Below, in pieces: positions 33,664 to 41,996 of a DNA stretch of 64,000 nt; the stretch's first letter is position 1; each line of letters begins with the position of its first letter. Source of the DNA: Nocardia sp. BSTN01 (GTDB taxonomy: Bacteria; Actinomycetota; Actinomycetes; Mycobacteriales; Mycobacteriaceae); contig NZ_JADKYP010000014.1 of assembly GCF_015354405.1 (NCBI RefSeq), forward strand, positions 62,001 to 126,000, given 5' to 3'. A program made the translations under genes and the position numbers. The notes below the pieces were generated by a model. It worked only from the letters and a program-made list of their open reading frames with translations, ran no database searches and had not been told where the DNA came from.

Positions 33664-33700
33664 GAAGGGCCACCGAGTATTTCGTACTCGGTGGCCCTTC
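33664..33700 (-). terminator. Strong hairpin after the aldolase gene
   Basis: A 16-bp perfect stem (left arm begins GAAGGGCCACC) with a 5-base loop, 6 bp past the aldolase stop. No T-run follows, as is usual for this group. It should separate the aldolase transcript from the XRE gene. Confidence 0.75.
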
Positions 33701-33705
33701 GGTGT

Positions 33706-34731
33706 TCAGGCGGTCGCGGCGTTGGTGTCGCCCAGCAGATCCAGGGCGATGTCGACGATGAGATCTTCCTGCCCGCCGACCAGTCCGCGCCGGCCGACCT
33801 CGAGCAGGATGGTGCGCGCGTCCAATCCGTAGCGCCGTGCGGCCGCTTCGGCGTGGCGCAGGAACGACGAATACACGCCGGCGTATCCCAGGGTGAGCGT
33901 CTCGCGGTCCACCCGCACCGGGCGGTCCTGCAACGGGCGCATCAGATCGTCGGCGGCGTCCTGCAGGGCGAACAGATCGCAGTTGTGCTTCCAGCCGTAC
34001 AGGTCGGCGACGGCGACGAACGGTTCGATCGGGCAGTTGCCCGCCCCGGCGCCGTGCCCGGCGAGTGAGGCGTCGACGCGGGTGACCCCTTCCTCCACGG
34101 CGACAACGGAATTGGCGACCGACAGCGAGAGATTCTCGTGCGCGTGAATGCCGATCTCGGTGGCCGGATCGAGTACCCGGCGGTAGGCGCGCACGCGATC
34201 GCGCACGCCGTTAAGGGTCAACCGGCCGCCGGAATCGGTGACGTAAACGCACTGCGCGCCATAGCTTTCCATCAGCTTGGCCTGTTCGGCGAGCTGCTCG
34301 GGTTCGGCCATATGCGACATCATCAGGAAGCCGGACACGTCCATGCCGAGTTCACGCGCCGTGCCGATGTGCTGGGCGGAGACGTCGGCCTCGGTGCAGT
34401 GGGTGGCGACGCGGACCGAGCGGACGCCGAGCCGGTAGGCCTGCTCGAGATGTTCGATGGTGCCGATGCCGGGCAGCAGCAGGGTCGTCAACCGGGCGTG
34501 GGTGAGATTGTCGGCCGCGGCCTCGATCCACTCCCAGTCGGTATTGCTGCCGGGGCCGTAGTTGAGGCTGCCGCCGGCCAGGCCGTCTCCGTGGGCGACC
34601 TCGACGGCGTCTACGCCCGCCGCGTCCAGCGCCGCCACGATCGTGCCGACGTCGTCGGGGGTGATGCGATGGCGAACGGCGTGCATACCGTCGCGGAGCG
34701 TGACGTCCTGGATGAACAGTTGTCTGGTCAT
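33706..34731 (-). CDS. dmpG: 4-hydroxy-2-oxovalerate aldolase
   Basis: 341 residues. Cleaves 4-hydroxy-2-oxoacids to pyruvate and an aldehyde at the end of meta-cleavage pathways. Motifs: [15 protein letters not shown] (metal-binding Asp), [32 protein letters not shown] and [15 protein letters not shown] with the HxH metal site. The open frame continues upstream, but ATG 34731 is the family start and overlaps the stop of the aldehyde dehydrogenase remnant. Normally it works in a channelled complex with that dehydrogenase, which here is broken. Confidence 0.92.
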   Translation of the reverse strand: MTRQLFIQDVTLRDGMHAVRHRITPDDVGTIVAALDAAGVDAVEVAHGDGLAGGSLNYGPGSNTDWEWIEAAADNLTHARLTTLLLPGIGTIEHLEQAYRLGVRSVRVATHCTEADVSAQHIGTARELGMDVSGFLMMSHMAEPEQLAEQAKLMESYGAQCVYVTDSGGRLTLNGVRDRVRAYRRVLDPATEIGIHAHENLSLSVANSVVAVEEGVTRVDASLAGHGAGAGNCPIEPFVAVADLYGWKHNCDLFALQDAADDLMRPLQDRPVRVDRETLTLGYAGVYSSFLRHAEAAARRYGLDARTILLEVGRRGLVGGQEDLIVDIALDLLGDTNAATA

Positions 34732-35036
34732 CGCGAGGCTCCCTGTTCTGCCGGGGCGGCGATCGTTTGGGCGACCGATTCGGCGTAGCGCAACGCCGCG
34801 GAGGTCATGATGTCGAGATTTCCCGCGTACGCGGGCAGGTAGTGCGCCGCGCCCTCCACTTCCAGGAAGACGCTCACCTGATGCGTGGGTGCGGGCCCGT
34901 CGTCGGCGGGGTGCAGGGTGTGCACCGGCTGGTCGGCCGGAATCGGCGTGATCTGGATCTGCTGTTTGAGCCGGTAGCCGGGGACATAGGTGGCGCATCC
35001 AAGATCCTGGGATAGTCGGTCCGGGGGAGCCTTCAC
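34728..35036 (-). pseudogene. dmpF: Truncated acylating acetaldehyde dehydrogenase
   Basis: Only the last third of a normally 300-residue enzyme is left. [27 protein letters not shown]-like [21 protein letters not shown] and [14 protein letters not shown] match its C-terminal domain closely. The NAD-binding domain and catalytic Cys are missing. The 24 residues before YVPGYR are unlike the family and mark the deletion join. It keeps a 4-bp overlap with the aldolase start, showing the ancestral operon. Confidence 0.8.
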
Positions 35037-35070
35037 TGTCGCGGCGGAGTGGACCGCCGCACCAGCATTT

Positions 35071-35089
35071 CGTTCCGCTGAGCGGAACG
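35071..35089. promoter_or_regulatory. IclR operator palindrome
   Basis: CGTTCCGC-TGA-GCGGAACG has perfect 8-bp arms. It lies 18 bp before the iclR GTG and 34 bp from the divergent remnant gene. The TTCCG...CGGAA form suits IclR-family operators, so autoregulation is likely. Confidence 0.6.
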
Positions 35090-35107
35090 CCGGGTAAGCT
35101 CGGCGAG

Positions 35108-35908
35108 GTGAGTACGGCGCACTCGGCGAGCAACGGCGCCCGGCCGGTGGACGGTTCCACCGTGCTGGGCAAGGTCATGGCCGTGCTCGAGTCGTTCTCG
35201 ATCGACGACGGCGGATTGAGCCTCGCCGAGATCGGCCGGCGCACCGAACTGCCGAAGGGAACCCTGCACCGGGTGCTGTCGGATATGGTCACCGTCCGGC
35301 TGCTGGAGCGGACCGATGTCGGTTATCGCCTCGGCGGCCACCTGTTCGAACTGGGAATGCGCGCGTCGGTGGAGCGGAGCCTGCTGGAGGTCGCGATCCC
35401 GTTTCTCGAGGAATTGAACGCGCGCATCCACGAGACCGTGCATCTCGGCGTCCTCGACGGCACGGATGTGGTGTATCTGACCAAGATCGGCGGGCGGCGC
35501 CAGGCGAGCGCGCCGTCGCGGATCGGCGGCCGGATGCCGGTGCATTGCACGGCGATCGGGAAAACGCTGCTCGCCCATGCGGATCGGTCGTTGCGCGACC
35601 GGGTGCTGACCGGCCCGCTGCCCGCCCATACGCCCCGGACGATCGTGCTGCCCGGCACGTTGCGCACGCAGCTCGATCGGATCGCCGCCGAGGGCGTGGC
35701 CTACGAATTCGAGGAATCGGCACCGGGATTGGTGTGTGTGGCGGCGCCGGTGCGCGAGGCCGACAGTGTGGTCGCGGCGATCAGCATCGCGGGCGCCTCG
35801 CACCGATTTCATCCGGAAAGTCATGTGGCATCGGTGCGGGCGGCCGCGGACGGTATCGGTGCGACTCTCACTCGCCGCGCACGAATGCTGTCGGCCTCGG
35901 GCAGCTGA
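35108..35908 (+). CDS. IclR-family transcriptional regulator
   Basis: 266 residues. N-terminal winged helix ([39 protein letters not shown] region, about 18-75) and a GAF-like effector domain ([53 protein letters not shown]). Regulators of this type usually control aromatic catabolism and sense a pathway compound. It probably once controlled the divergent dmpF-dmpG operon, now truncated. GTG start at 35108. Confidence 0.9.
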   Translation: MSTAHSASNGARPVDGSTVLGKVMAVLESFSIDDGGLSLAEIGRRTELPKGTLHRVLSDMVTVRLLERTDVGYRLGGHLFELGMRASVERSLLEVAIPFLEELNARIHETVHLGVLDGTDVVYLTKIGGRRQASAPSRIGGRMPVHCTAIGKTLLAHADRSLRDRVLTGPLPAHTPRTIVLPGTLRTQLDRIAAEGVAYEFEESAPGLVCVAAPVREADSVVAAISIAGASHRFHPESHVASVRAAADGIGATLTRRARMLSASGS

Positions 35909-35911
35909 TCG

Positions 35912-36529
35912 CTACAGCGGCAGCCCCTGCTCGAGCAGGTCGACGGCCTCCAGCAAGGTGGTGAGCATCCCCTCGTCGCGGGGGTCGGGGCTGTCGTTGG
36001 CGATATGCATGAGCACCCCCCGTGCGGCGGAGACGAAGACCCGCAAGCGTGGGTTGTCCGGATCGAGGCCGAGGTAATCGGCGAAGACGGCGACACCGCC
36101 GAACAGGGAACGGTCGGATTCGATCTGAAAGGCGGTTTGCAGTGCGGGTTCCGACTGGATCAACCGCATCCGGTCCGGATTCGATGCCCATGGATCGGCC
36201 ATGCCGATCCGATAGATTTCGCGCAGCAGGACCCGTAGCAGATCGAAATGTCCGAGCCCGCTCGGTAGTGCCGCGATTGCGGCCGCGCGCTCCTCGGCGA
36301 GGTCGTCGCTGATCACCACCTGTTCCTTCGAGGTGAAGTAACGGAAGAAGGTGGTGTGCGAGACGTCGGCCTCCTTCGCGATCTGTTCGACCGTGGTGGG
36401 TGTGTATCCCTGCTGGTCGAACAGCCGCATCGCGGCCTCGCGGATGGCGGTGCGGGTGCGGGCCTTGTGCTTCTCCCGTAACCCGACCCGCCGCCCCGGG
36501 CTCTGGCCCGGGGCGGTGGTCGACGTCAT
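35912..36529 (-). CDS. TetR regulator of the MMPL operon
   Basis: 205 residues. Helix-turn-helix in TTVEQIAKEADVSHTTFFRYFTS (about residues 43-65), with the linker ARTRTAIREAAMRLFDQQGY before it. It follows the MMPL gene by 26 bp on the same strand, so the regulator is the second gene of the operon it probably represses through the two palindromes in front of MMPL. Confidence 0.88.
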   Translation of the reverse strand: MTSTTAPGQSPGRRVGLREKHKARTRTAIREAAMRLFDQQGYTPTTVEQIAKEADVSHTTFFRYFTSKEQVVISDDLAEERAAAIAALPSGLGHFDLLRVLLREIYRIGMADPWASNPDRMRLIQSEPALQTAFQIESDRSLFGGVAVFADYLGLDPDNPRLRVFVSAARGVLMHIANDSPDPRDEGMLTTLLEAVDLLEQGLPL

Positions 36530-36555
36530 GCCGGCTCCTTCATTCGATGCCTTCG

Positions 36556-38793
36556 TCAGCTCCTCGCGCCGACGACTTCGGTGGCGGGGGTGGCCTCCGC
36601 CTCGACGTCGATGCCCCGGTTGCGCACGGCGCCGCCCTCGATGTCGAAGTTGGGCACGAGCCTATCGAGCCAGCGCGGCAGACCCCAGGCGCGGTCGCCG
36701 AGCAGCGCGATCACCGCCGGCACCACGATCATGCGGATGATGAAGGCGTCGAAGAACACTGCGATCGCCAGCGCGAAGCCGAGCATCTTCGCGGTGGTGT
36801 CCGGGGCGAGCATGAATGCCGCGAAGACGCTGATCATGATGATCGCCGCGGAGGTCACCACCCGGGACCCGTGCCGATATCCGGCGATGATGGCGTCGGT
36901 GGCGCTCATGCCGTGGATGTATTCCTCCCGCATCCGGGTCACCAGGAACACCTGGTAGTCCATCGCGAGACCGAACACCACCCCGATGAGGAAGATCGGC
37001 AGGAACGACAGGATCGGCCGAGTGTTGTCGATCAGGCCGAGCGCGCCCTCCTGGAAGATCGCGACCGTGACACCGAAGGTGGCCAGGACGGAGAACACGA
37101 ATCCGACGGTGCCGATCAGCGGCACCCAGATCGACCGGAACACCGCGATCATGATCAGGAACGCCAGGCCGACCACGACGACCAGATAGGGGATCAGCGC
37201 CTTGTCGAGTTTGGCCGACAGATCCGACATGATCGCCGTCTGCCCGCCGACGTGCAGTTCCGCACCGTCCTGCGCCACGGTGGGCGCGTAGTCGCGAATC
37301 CGCTCCATCAGATCGTGGGTGGCCTGATCGGCCGGGCCGCTGTTCGGTGTCACCACGATCAGCGCGGTGTTCGCGCCCACATTCGGTTGCGCGGTCCCGT
37401 TGCCGGTCCAGGTGAGAGCACCGGCGTTGGCGACGTCGGGCAGCGTCTTGATGTGGGCCACGGTGGCCTCGGCCGCCGCGCTCACCTCACCCTTGTCGTT
37501 GTGCACCATCACCAGCAGCGGGCCGTTGACGCCTTGCCCGAACCCGCGCTGTAGCAACGTCATCGCCCGTGTTTCGTCGGGGCTCGACAGGGACAGGCCG
37601 AGTTCGAGTTTGCTCATCGGCAGCGCCGCCAGCACCAGCACCGCCAGCCCGGCCACGATGAACGGCAGCGGCCGGCGCACCACCGTGCGGCCGAACCGCA
37701 CCCCGTTGGTGTCGACGGTCTCGGACTGTTCGGCGTGCTTGATCCACGGGATGCGCGGTGTGAAGGCGAAGCGTCCGACCGCGCCGAGCAGCGCCGGAAT
37801 CAGCGTCAACGCGGCGAGGACCGCGATCGCCACCGCCACGGCCGCACCGGCGCCCATCTGCGTGATCAGCGGAATGCCGATCACCATCAACGCCACCACG
37901 GCGATGATCACGGTCAGTCCGGCGAACACCACCGCGGAACCGGCGGTGCCGACCGCGCGTCCGGCGGCCTCCGCGCGTCCGCCGCCGCGCTTCACCTCAC
38001 TGCGGTAGCGCGAGACGATGAACAGCGCGTAGTCGATCGAGACGGCGATGCCGAGCATGGTGACGATGCCGGTCGCGGTCTCGTTGACGCTCAGGAACTC
38101 CGCGCTCAAGGTCACGAGCAGGATCGTGATCAACACCCCGACCAGGCCGGTCACCAGTGGGATGAACGCGGCGACCAACGCGCCGAAGGCGACGATCATC
38201 ACCACGAAGGCGATGGCGAAGCCGATCATTTCGGCCTTGCCACCGGTTTCCATGACCTGCATCAGCGAGCCGGTCGCCTCCACCTGCAGTCCGTGCCCGT
38301 TGTGCTTGGCGAGGATGTCCTGCAACTGGTGTTTCTGATCCACCTTCAGGTCCATGATCTCGATGTTCTGGCGCACCTGGATCAATCCGACCTTGCCGTT
38401 GTCGCCCACCACCGATGCGGCGATCGCCGGATTCACCCGCGCCGCGAGCACCGGATCGACCACCGTCTGCGGATCCGACACCTCCGGCAGCGTCTTCAGA
38501 TCGGCCACGAGCGCATCGATCTGCGCCGTGTGGTTGACGATCCCGTCGTCGGCGGCGACCAGAATGCTGGTCGAGGCATGCTTCTGCTGCTCCATGACCT
38601 GGGGGAAGTACTTCTCCACCTGGTTGGTCGCCGTGCCCGAATCAGTGCCGGGCAGATCGAAATCCTTCGCGAATTTCGGATTCAGCGCGCCGACCAGCCC
38701 GGCCACCGTCACCGCGGCGATCACCCAGGTGGCGATCACCCACCACTTGTGACGAAACGAGAACCGGCCGAGCCGGTACAACCACGCTGCCAT
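36556..38793 (-). CDS. MMPL/RND-family transporter
   Basis: 745 residues with about 12 transmembrane helices in two sets of six. The first helix (WWVIATWVIAAVTVAGLV) precedes a large outer domain, and there is a second outer domain around residues 390-510. Family motifs include GIAVSIDYALFIVSRYRSE and GLAMDYQVFLVTRMREEY, each with the proton-relay Asp-Tyr. Such proteins export lipids, siderophores or drugs. The ATG at 38793 follows a GGAG site; the longer frame to 38829 is less likely. Confidence 0.92.
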   Translation of the reverse strand: MAAWLYRLGRFSFRHKWWVIATWVIAAVTVAGLVGALNPKFAKDFDLPGTDSGTATNQVEKYFPQVMEQQKHASTSILVAADDGIVNHTAQIDALVADLKTLPEVSDPQTVVDPVLAARVNPAIAASVVGDNGKVGLIQVRQNIEIMDLKVDQKHQLQDILAKHNGHGLQVEATGSLMQVMETGGKAEMIGFAIAFVVMIVAFGALVAAFIPLVTGLVGVLITILLVTLSAEFLSVNETATGIVTMLGIAVSIDYALFIVSRYRSEVKRGGGRAEAAGRAVGTAGSAVVFAGLTVIIAVVALMVIGIPLITQMGAGAAVAVAIAVLAALTLIPALLGAVGRFAFTPRIPWIKHAEQSETVDTNGVRFGRTVVRRPLPFIVAGLAVLVLAALPMSKLELGLSLSSPDETRAMTLLQRGFGQGVNGPLLVMVHNDKGEVSAAAEATVAHIKTLPDVANAGALTWTGNGTAQPNVGANTALIVVTPNSGPADQATHDLMERIRDYAPTVAQDGAELHVGGQTAIMSDLSAKLDKALIPYLVVVVGLAFLIMIAVFRSIWVPLIGTVGFVFSVLATFGVTVAIFQEGALGLIDNTRPILSFLPIFLIGVVFGLAMDYQVFLVTRMREEYIHGMSATDAIIAGYRHGSRVVTSAAIIMISVFAAFMLAPDTTAKMLGFALAIAVFFDAFIIRMIVVPAVIALLGDRAWGLPRWLDRLVPNFDIEGGAVRNRGIDVEAEATPATEVVGARS

Positions 38794-38834
38794 CACACAC
38801 TCCAATCCGGGAAAAGTTGCTCGGCTCACAACTA

Positions 38835-38865
38835 TTAGTCACTAACAGTTGTTATTCGCTAACAA
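38835..38865. promoter_or_regulatory. Two palindromes in front of the MMPL operon
   Basis: TTAGT-C-ACTAA (38835-38845) and TTGTTA-TTCGC-TAACAA (38849-38865) are both perfect and separated by 3 bp. They lie 42-72 bp upstream of the MMPL ATG, the right place to block its promoter. Binding by the operon's own TetR is inferred. Confidence 0.6.
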
Positions 38866-38920
38866 GGTAACCCGGACAGGCGTCATCCAGCGCGATCTGT
38901 GATGAGGATCGCGGCGTCGC

Positions 38921-39412
38921 TCAGTCGCCGCGGTTCTTCTGCAGGTGTGCGATCTCGTTGCCCCACACCGATTGCGACCCGGCATCGCCGACGCGGTAGG
39001 TCTGCACGATCGATGCGATGCCGACGACCACGGCAAGGACCGCGACACCCACCGTGACGAGCGTGCGCAGATCGGCGCCGCGGCGTTCGGCGAGGTGCAG
39101 ACCGGTCAACGCCACCGCGACGACCAGCAGCGCGATGGCGAACCAGAGCATCGTCTCGCCACGTTCGGCGTGTTCGCGCAGGATCTCGTCGGGATTGCGG
39201 CGCAGGTTGTACAGCCACTGTCCGGCGTGAATGGTGATCGGCGTCAGCACCATGACGATCACCGCCAGCACCAGCGTCAGCCACACCAGAAGGCCGCGGC
39301 GCGCGGCCGGCCAGACCGCGCACACGATTTCCAGGATCGCGGTCAACGGCACCAGGACCACGATGAAATGAACGAACAGCACGTGCGCGGGCAGGTTGTG
39401 GATGACGGTCAC
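38921..39412 (-). CDS. DUF2231-like membrane protein
   Basis: 163 residues with four hydrophobic segments: LFVHFIVVLVPLTAILEIV, LLVWLTLVLAVIVMVLTPI, MLWFAIALLVVAVALTGL and LVTVGVAVLAVVVGIASIV. The N-terminal H-x-LP-x-H-x2-F pattern fits DUF2231, a haem-like or redox membrane family of unknown role. The GTG at 39412 is chosen because GAGGAG lies 8 bases ahead of it. Confidence 0.7.
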   Translation of the reverse strand: MTVIHNLPAHVLFVHFIVVLVPLTAILEIVCAVWPAARRGLLVWLTLVLAVIVMVLTPITIHAGQWLYNLRRNPDEILREHAERGETMLWFAIALLVVAVALTGLHLAERRGADLRTLVTVGVAVLAVVVGIASIVQTYRVGDAGSQSVWGNEIAHLQKNRGD

Positions 39413-39518
39413 CGGGGCTCCTCGGTCACTCGCGATTCTCACGGTGCCGACGACCGCCCCGAACTCGCCGACGCCACAGTCGGAACGAGCATAGCCAGCG
39501 CAGCGGCGGTTTCGACGG

Positions 39519-39674
39519 TTATTGGCGGCCCGGTCGCATGACGGTGTCCCACCACGATTGCAGCGGGCTGGGTTCGGGCCAGTGCACGACCGCTTCCGGA
39601 TCGAAAGGCGCTGTTGCGCAATGATTGTCGGGGGTGTGGTCAGTAGGCGAGGCAGTCGTAGTCGTCATCGGCAT
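39519..39674 (-). CDS. Hidden 51-residue ORF
   Basis: Starts with ATG 39674 (or 39668) and overlaps the end of the upstream small gene by 35 bp. The second half reads FDPEAVVHWPEPSPLQSWW, a Trp- and Pro-rich stretch that looks like real protein rather than shadow. Third positions are mostly G/C in that half. Unrecognised; too short for usual cut-offs. Confidence 0.4.
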   Translation of the reverse strand: MPMTTTTASPTDHTPDNHCATAPFDPEAVVHWPEPSPLQSWWDTVMRPGRQ

Positions 39675-39846
39675 GAGGGAGAGTCCAGGACTGATCGATG
39701 CGGTCGGCGGTGTCGAAAGCGTCGCGAATGCGTTCGGCCAGGGGATGCACCCTTGTGAAGTCCGGGCCCGTGTCGTGGTCGCGGATGTCGGCCAGGGCCT
39801 GCTGTTCGGCGTGGTCGGCGTCGCTGCCTGCGGGAAATGCGGTCAT
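39640..39846 (-). CDS. Small acidic protein near hsp20
   Basis: 68 residues from ATG 39846, with AAGGAG 6 bases ahead. Rich in Asp, with ADHAEQQALADIRDHDTG and PHADDDYDCLAY. It follows hsp20 by about 117 bp on the same strand and may share its heat-shock promoter. No known family. Confidence 0.55.
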   Translation of the reverse strand: MTAFPAGSDADHAEQQALADIRDHDTGPDFTRVHPLAERIRDAFDTADRIDQSWTLPHADDDYDCLAY

Positions 39847-39963
39847 CACGGACTCCTTCTGCGAGCGATCACCGGCGCGGGCGCGCCGGTGCGGATCGGA
39901 AAAGGGCCGGATGGGCCCGGAAGCCGCAGCTGACCGGGCCCACCCGTGGATACACAGTTCTGG

Positions 39964-40386
39964 TCAGGCCGTGATCGCCTGCCGGTCGCCGTCGACCCGG
40001 TCCACGCTGATCTTGCGTGGTTTGGCCTTGTCCGCCACCGGGATTCGCAACCGGAGTACGCCGTCGCGGTAGTCGGCGCGAATGTGATCGGTGTCGAGGC
40101 TGTCGCCCAGCATCACCTGTCGCCGGAATACCCCGCGGACGCGTTCGGCCGCGATCATCGACCTGCCCGAGTCGATTGCGGGGCGCGACGCCCGCACGGT
40201 GACCACGTTGCGTTCGATATCCACATCCAGCGAATCGGGGTCGATGCCGGGCAGATCGAACTCCACCACGAACTCGTCACCCTCGCGCCAGGCGTCCATC
40301 GGCATCGCTACTGGTCGAGCCTGCGTGCCGAACACCTGCTGCGTCGAACGGTCCAGATCGCGAAACGGATCGGTGCGCATCAGCAT
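39964..40386 (-). CDS. Hsp20 small heat-shock protein
   Basis: 140 residues. The alpha-crystallin domain covers about 38-135: [51 protein letters not shown] and [19 protein letters not shown], with the A-x-x-x-n-G-V-L-like signature. It binds unfolding proteins. ATG 40386 is placed by GGAGG 7 bases upstream; a GTG at 40395 is the alternative. The promoter carries a CIRCE element, so heat induction by loss of HrcA repression is expected. Confidence 0.9.
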   Translation of the reverse strand: MLMRTDPFRDLDRSTQQVFGTQARPVAMPMDAWREGDEFVVEFDLPGIDPDSLDVDIERNVVTVRASRPAIDSGRSMIAAERVRGVFRRQVMLGDSLDTDHIRADYRDGVLRLRIPVADKAKPRKISVDRVDGDRQAITA

Positions 40387-40459
40387 GGTCGCCACCTCCA
40401 GTTCACTCCTTATATCACTCGAAGGAACCTCAGATAACCTCTGTTACCTGACACAGATT

Positions 40460-40489
40460 TATTTAGCACTCCGGTGAGGAGAGTGCAAG
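40460..40489 (-). promoter_or_regulatory. hsp20 promoter overlapping a CIRCE element
   Basis: On the minus strand TTGCAC (40483-40488) and TAAATA (40460-40465) are spaced by exactly 17 bp, a near-consensus housekeeping promoter. On the plus strand TTAGCACTC-N9-GAGTGCAAG (40463-40489) matches the CIRCE consensus TTAGCACTC-N9-GAGTGCTAA in 15 of 18 arm positions. HrcA bound here would sit between the -35 and -10 boxes. Confidence 0.8.
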
Positions 40490-40533
40490 AAGCTGTGGGA
40501 GATAAGCTGGTTGTGTACGGAGAAGGGAGCAGG

Positions 40534-40886
40534 ATGGGTTCGGATCGGCGCGAGGGACATCTGCCGGGGTCGGGTCAGGCGGTGTACCCGATATCGGTCG
40601 CTGCCGAGCTGGCCGGCATCGAAATCCACACCCTGCGCCTCTACGAGCAACACGGCCTGATCACGCCCGCCCGCAGCGCGGGCGGGACCCGGCGCTACAG
40701 CGGCGACGACCTGGCCCGGCTCCAGCGCATCACCGCCCTGACCCGGCAGGGATCCATCTGTCGGCCATCGCGCGGATCCTCGATCTCGAAGACGACAACA
40801 GCGCGCTGCGCGCCCACAACACCGCCTTGACCGCCGAACGCGACCAACTGCGCGACACGATCACCGACCGGCAACTACCGCACTGA
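40534..40886 (+). pseudogene. MerR/HspR-type regulator, frameshifted
   Basis: The first part reads VYPISVAAELAGIEIHTLRLYEQHG...RRYSGDDLARLQRITALTRQG, an HspR-like MerR helix-turn-helix. After the GGG at about 40749-40751 the family continues in the next frame (IHLSAIARILDLEDD, then ALRAHNTALTAERDQL) to a stop at 40884. One missing G in the run explains it. It could be true decay, a sequencing error or slippage. The site lies divergent from hsp20, as HspR-like genes often do. ATG 40534 follows AAGGGAG. Confidence 0.75.
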
Positions 40887-40906
40887 CCGCGGCGGCTCCG
40901 GTCGCT

Positions 40907-41521
40907 TCAGAACCCGATCGGGTAGGCGGCGACCGCATCCTTGCCGCGGGGTGGCAGTGGCGCCGTCCAGGAGACCCGGCCACCGGGGAAGACCCGGCAG
41001 CAGCCGCCGACGTCGCGGGCCCGCGCGTGCACGGTCGACACCACGGCCGTCGGCAGTGCGTCGGCCGTGGTGGTGCCCGTGGTGTCGAGGGTGTCGATGG
41101 TGACGGTGAGCACGTCGGCCACGGTGACGGTGACGACGATCGCGGCGACGCCTGCTCGCTCGGCGGCAGCGGAGGCGGTGTCGGCGACCACTGCTTCGAC
41201 ATGGTCGGCTACGGCATCCGGCACATGCTGCGCTGGGCCGGTCACCGCGACGATGCTGCGCAGCTGGGTATGGCCGATGCGGCGCTGCACCGCTCGCTCG
41301 ACACGCTGGAGTAGTCCGGCGCCGCGCGTGACCGGGATGATGCCGTCGCCCGCCGCTCGCTGCGGGGCGACGGATACCGCATCGCCGCTAGCGGATTGCG
41401 GTTCCGCGCAATCGGACCGCAGCATCGCGTCGACCAGTTCGAAGGCCTGCGACAGCGCATTCCGCACCGCGAGGTGAGCGGTGGGATCGCTGTCGTTGCG
41501 GCCAGCGGGGATGAAAGCCAT
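40907..41521 (-). CDS. Hypothetical Ala/Val/Thr-rich protein
   Basis: 204 residues beginning MAFIPAGRNDSDPTAHL. No family recognised. It has a helical N-terminus (AVRNALSQAFELVDAML) and a middle run of Val-Thr-Ala (VAAIVVTVTVADVLTVTIDT) that is too polar for a membrane helix. The third-position G+C of this frame is clearly higher than in the opposite frames, which supports coding. There is no convincing ribosome site. Confidence 0.45.
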   Translation of the reverse strand: MAFIPAGRNDSDPTAHLAVRNALSQAFELVDAMLRSDCAEPQSASGDAVSVAPQRAAGDGIIPVTRGAGLLQRVERAVQRRIGHTQLRSIVAVTGPAQHVPDAVADHVEAVVADTASAAAERAGVAAIVVTVTVADVLTVTIDTLDTTGTTTADALPTAVVSTVHARARDVGGCCRVFPGGRVSWTAPLPPRGKDAVAAYPIGF

Positions 41522-41996
41522 GGAGGGCGTGAACCTCTACGTACCGACACACAACGAACCGACCCTGCGTATAGAGCCGATTACGTCCTCCCCAGAATGA
41601 CCGTTATCGGCCGCGCTAAACCGGAAGCGGCCGATTCGGATCGTGAGGTATCGGACACAGGGCACCACCGCTCACCTGGTCGTTTGTCCGAGTGGCTGCG
41701 CGGCTCAGTCGATTCGTCTTCGCGTCGGCGCGGACCTCGATGCGTCGGCCCGCGGCCGTGGTGAGCATGCGCAGGCAGCCCATGATCGGGCGTGCCGCCG
41801 GCGAGATCGGTTCCGGAACCGTACAACAGACGAGTGGTCGGCGGGTTCGACGCTGTAACGCGAGAAGTGGTTGCCGACGTCGACGCGCGCTCCGGGATAG
41901 GAGTTCTCCCAACGGGTTTCCGCCCGCGGGCGGCGCGGCGGTCTTCGTCGGACATGAAAGCCCTGGAGCTCGTGGAGCATCGTTTTCGGGAGACCG
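41522..41996. other. 475-bp region without a supported gene
   Basis: Several short frames on both strands, none with homology or a ribosome site. The best is a 55-residue minus-strand frame (41616-41783, MGCLRMLTTAAGRRIEV) with no other support. It should contain the sigma factor promoter. Confidence 0.5.

Noticed and set aside
33620-33673. Possible tRNA 3' end (the translation GVEGSSPFPRY resembles frames read through tRNA genes)
   Set aside because: No acceptor-stem complement or T-loop GGTTCGA, and no room for a full cloverleaf.
34728-35036. Independent 103-residue gene
   Set aside because: It is clearly the C-terminal third of an acylating aldehyde dehydrogenase, so it is listed as a pseudogene.
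41616-41783. 55-residue minus-strand ORF before the sigma factor
   Set aside because: No ribosome site, no homology, weak coding bias.
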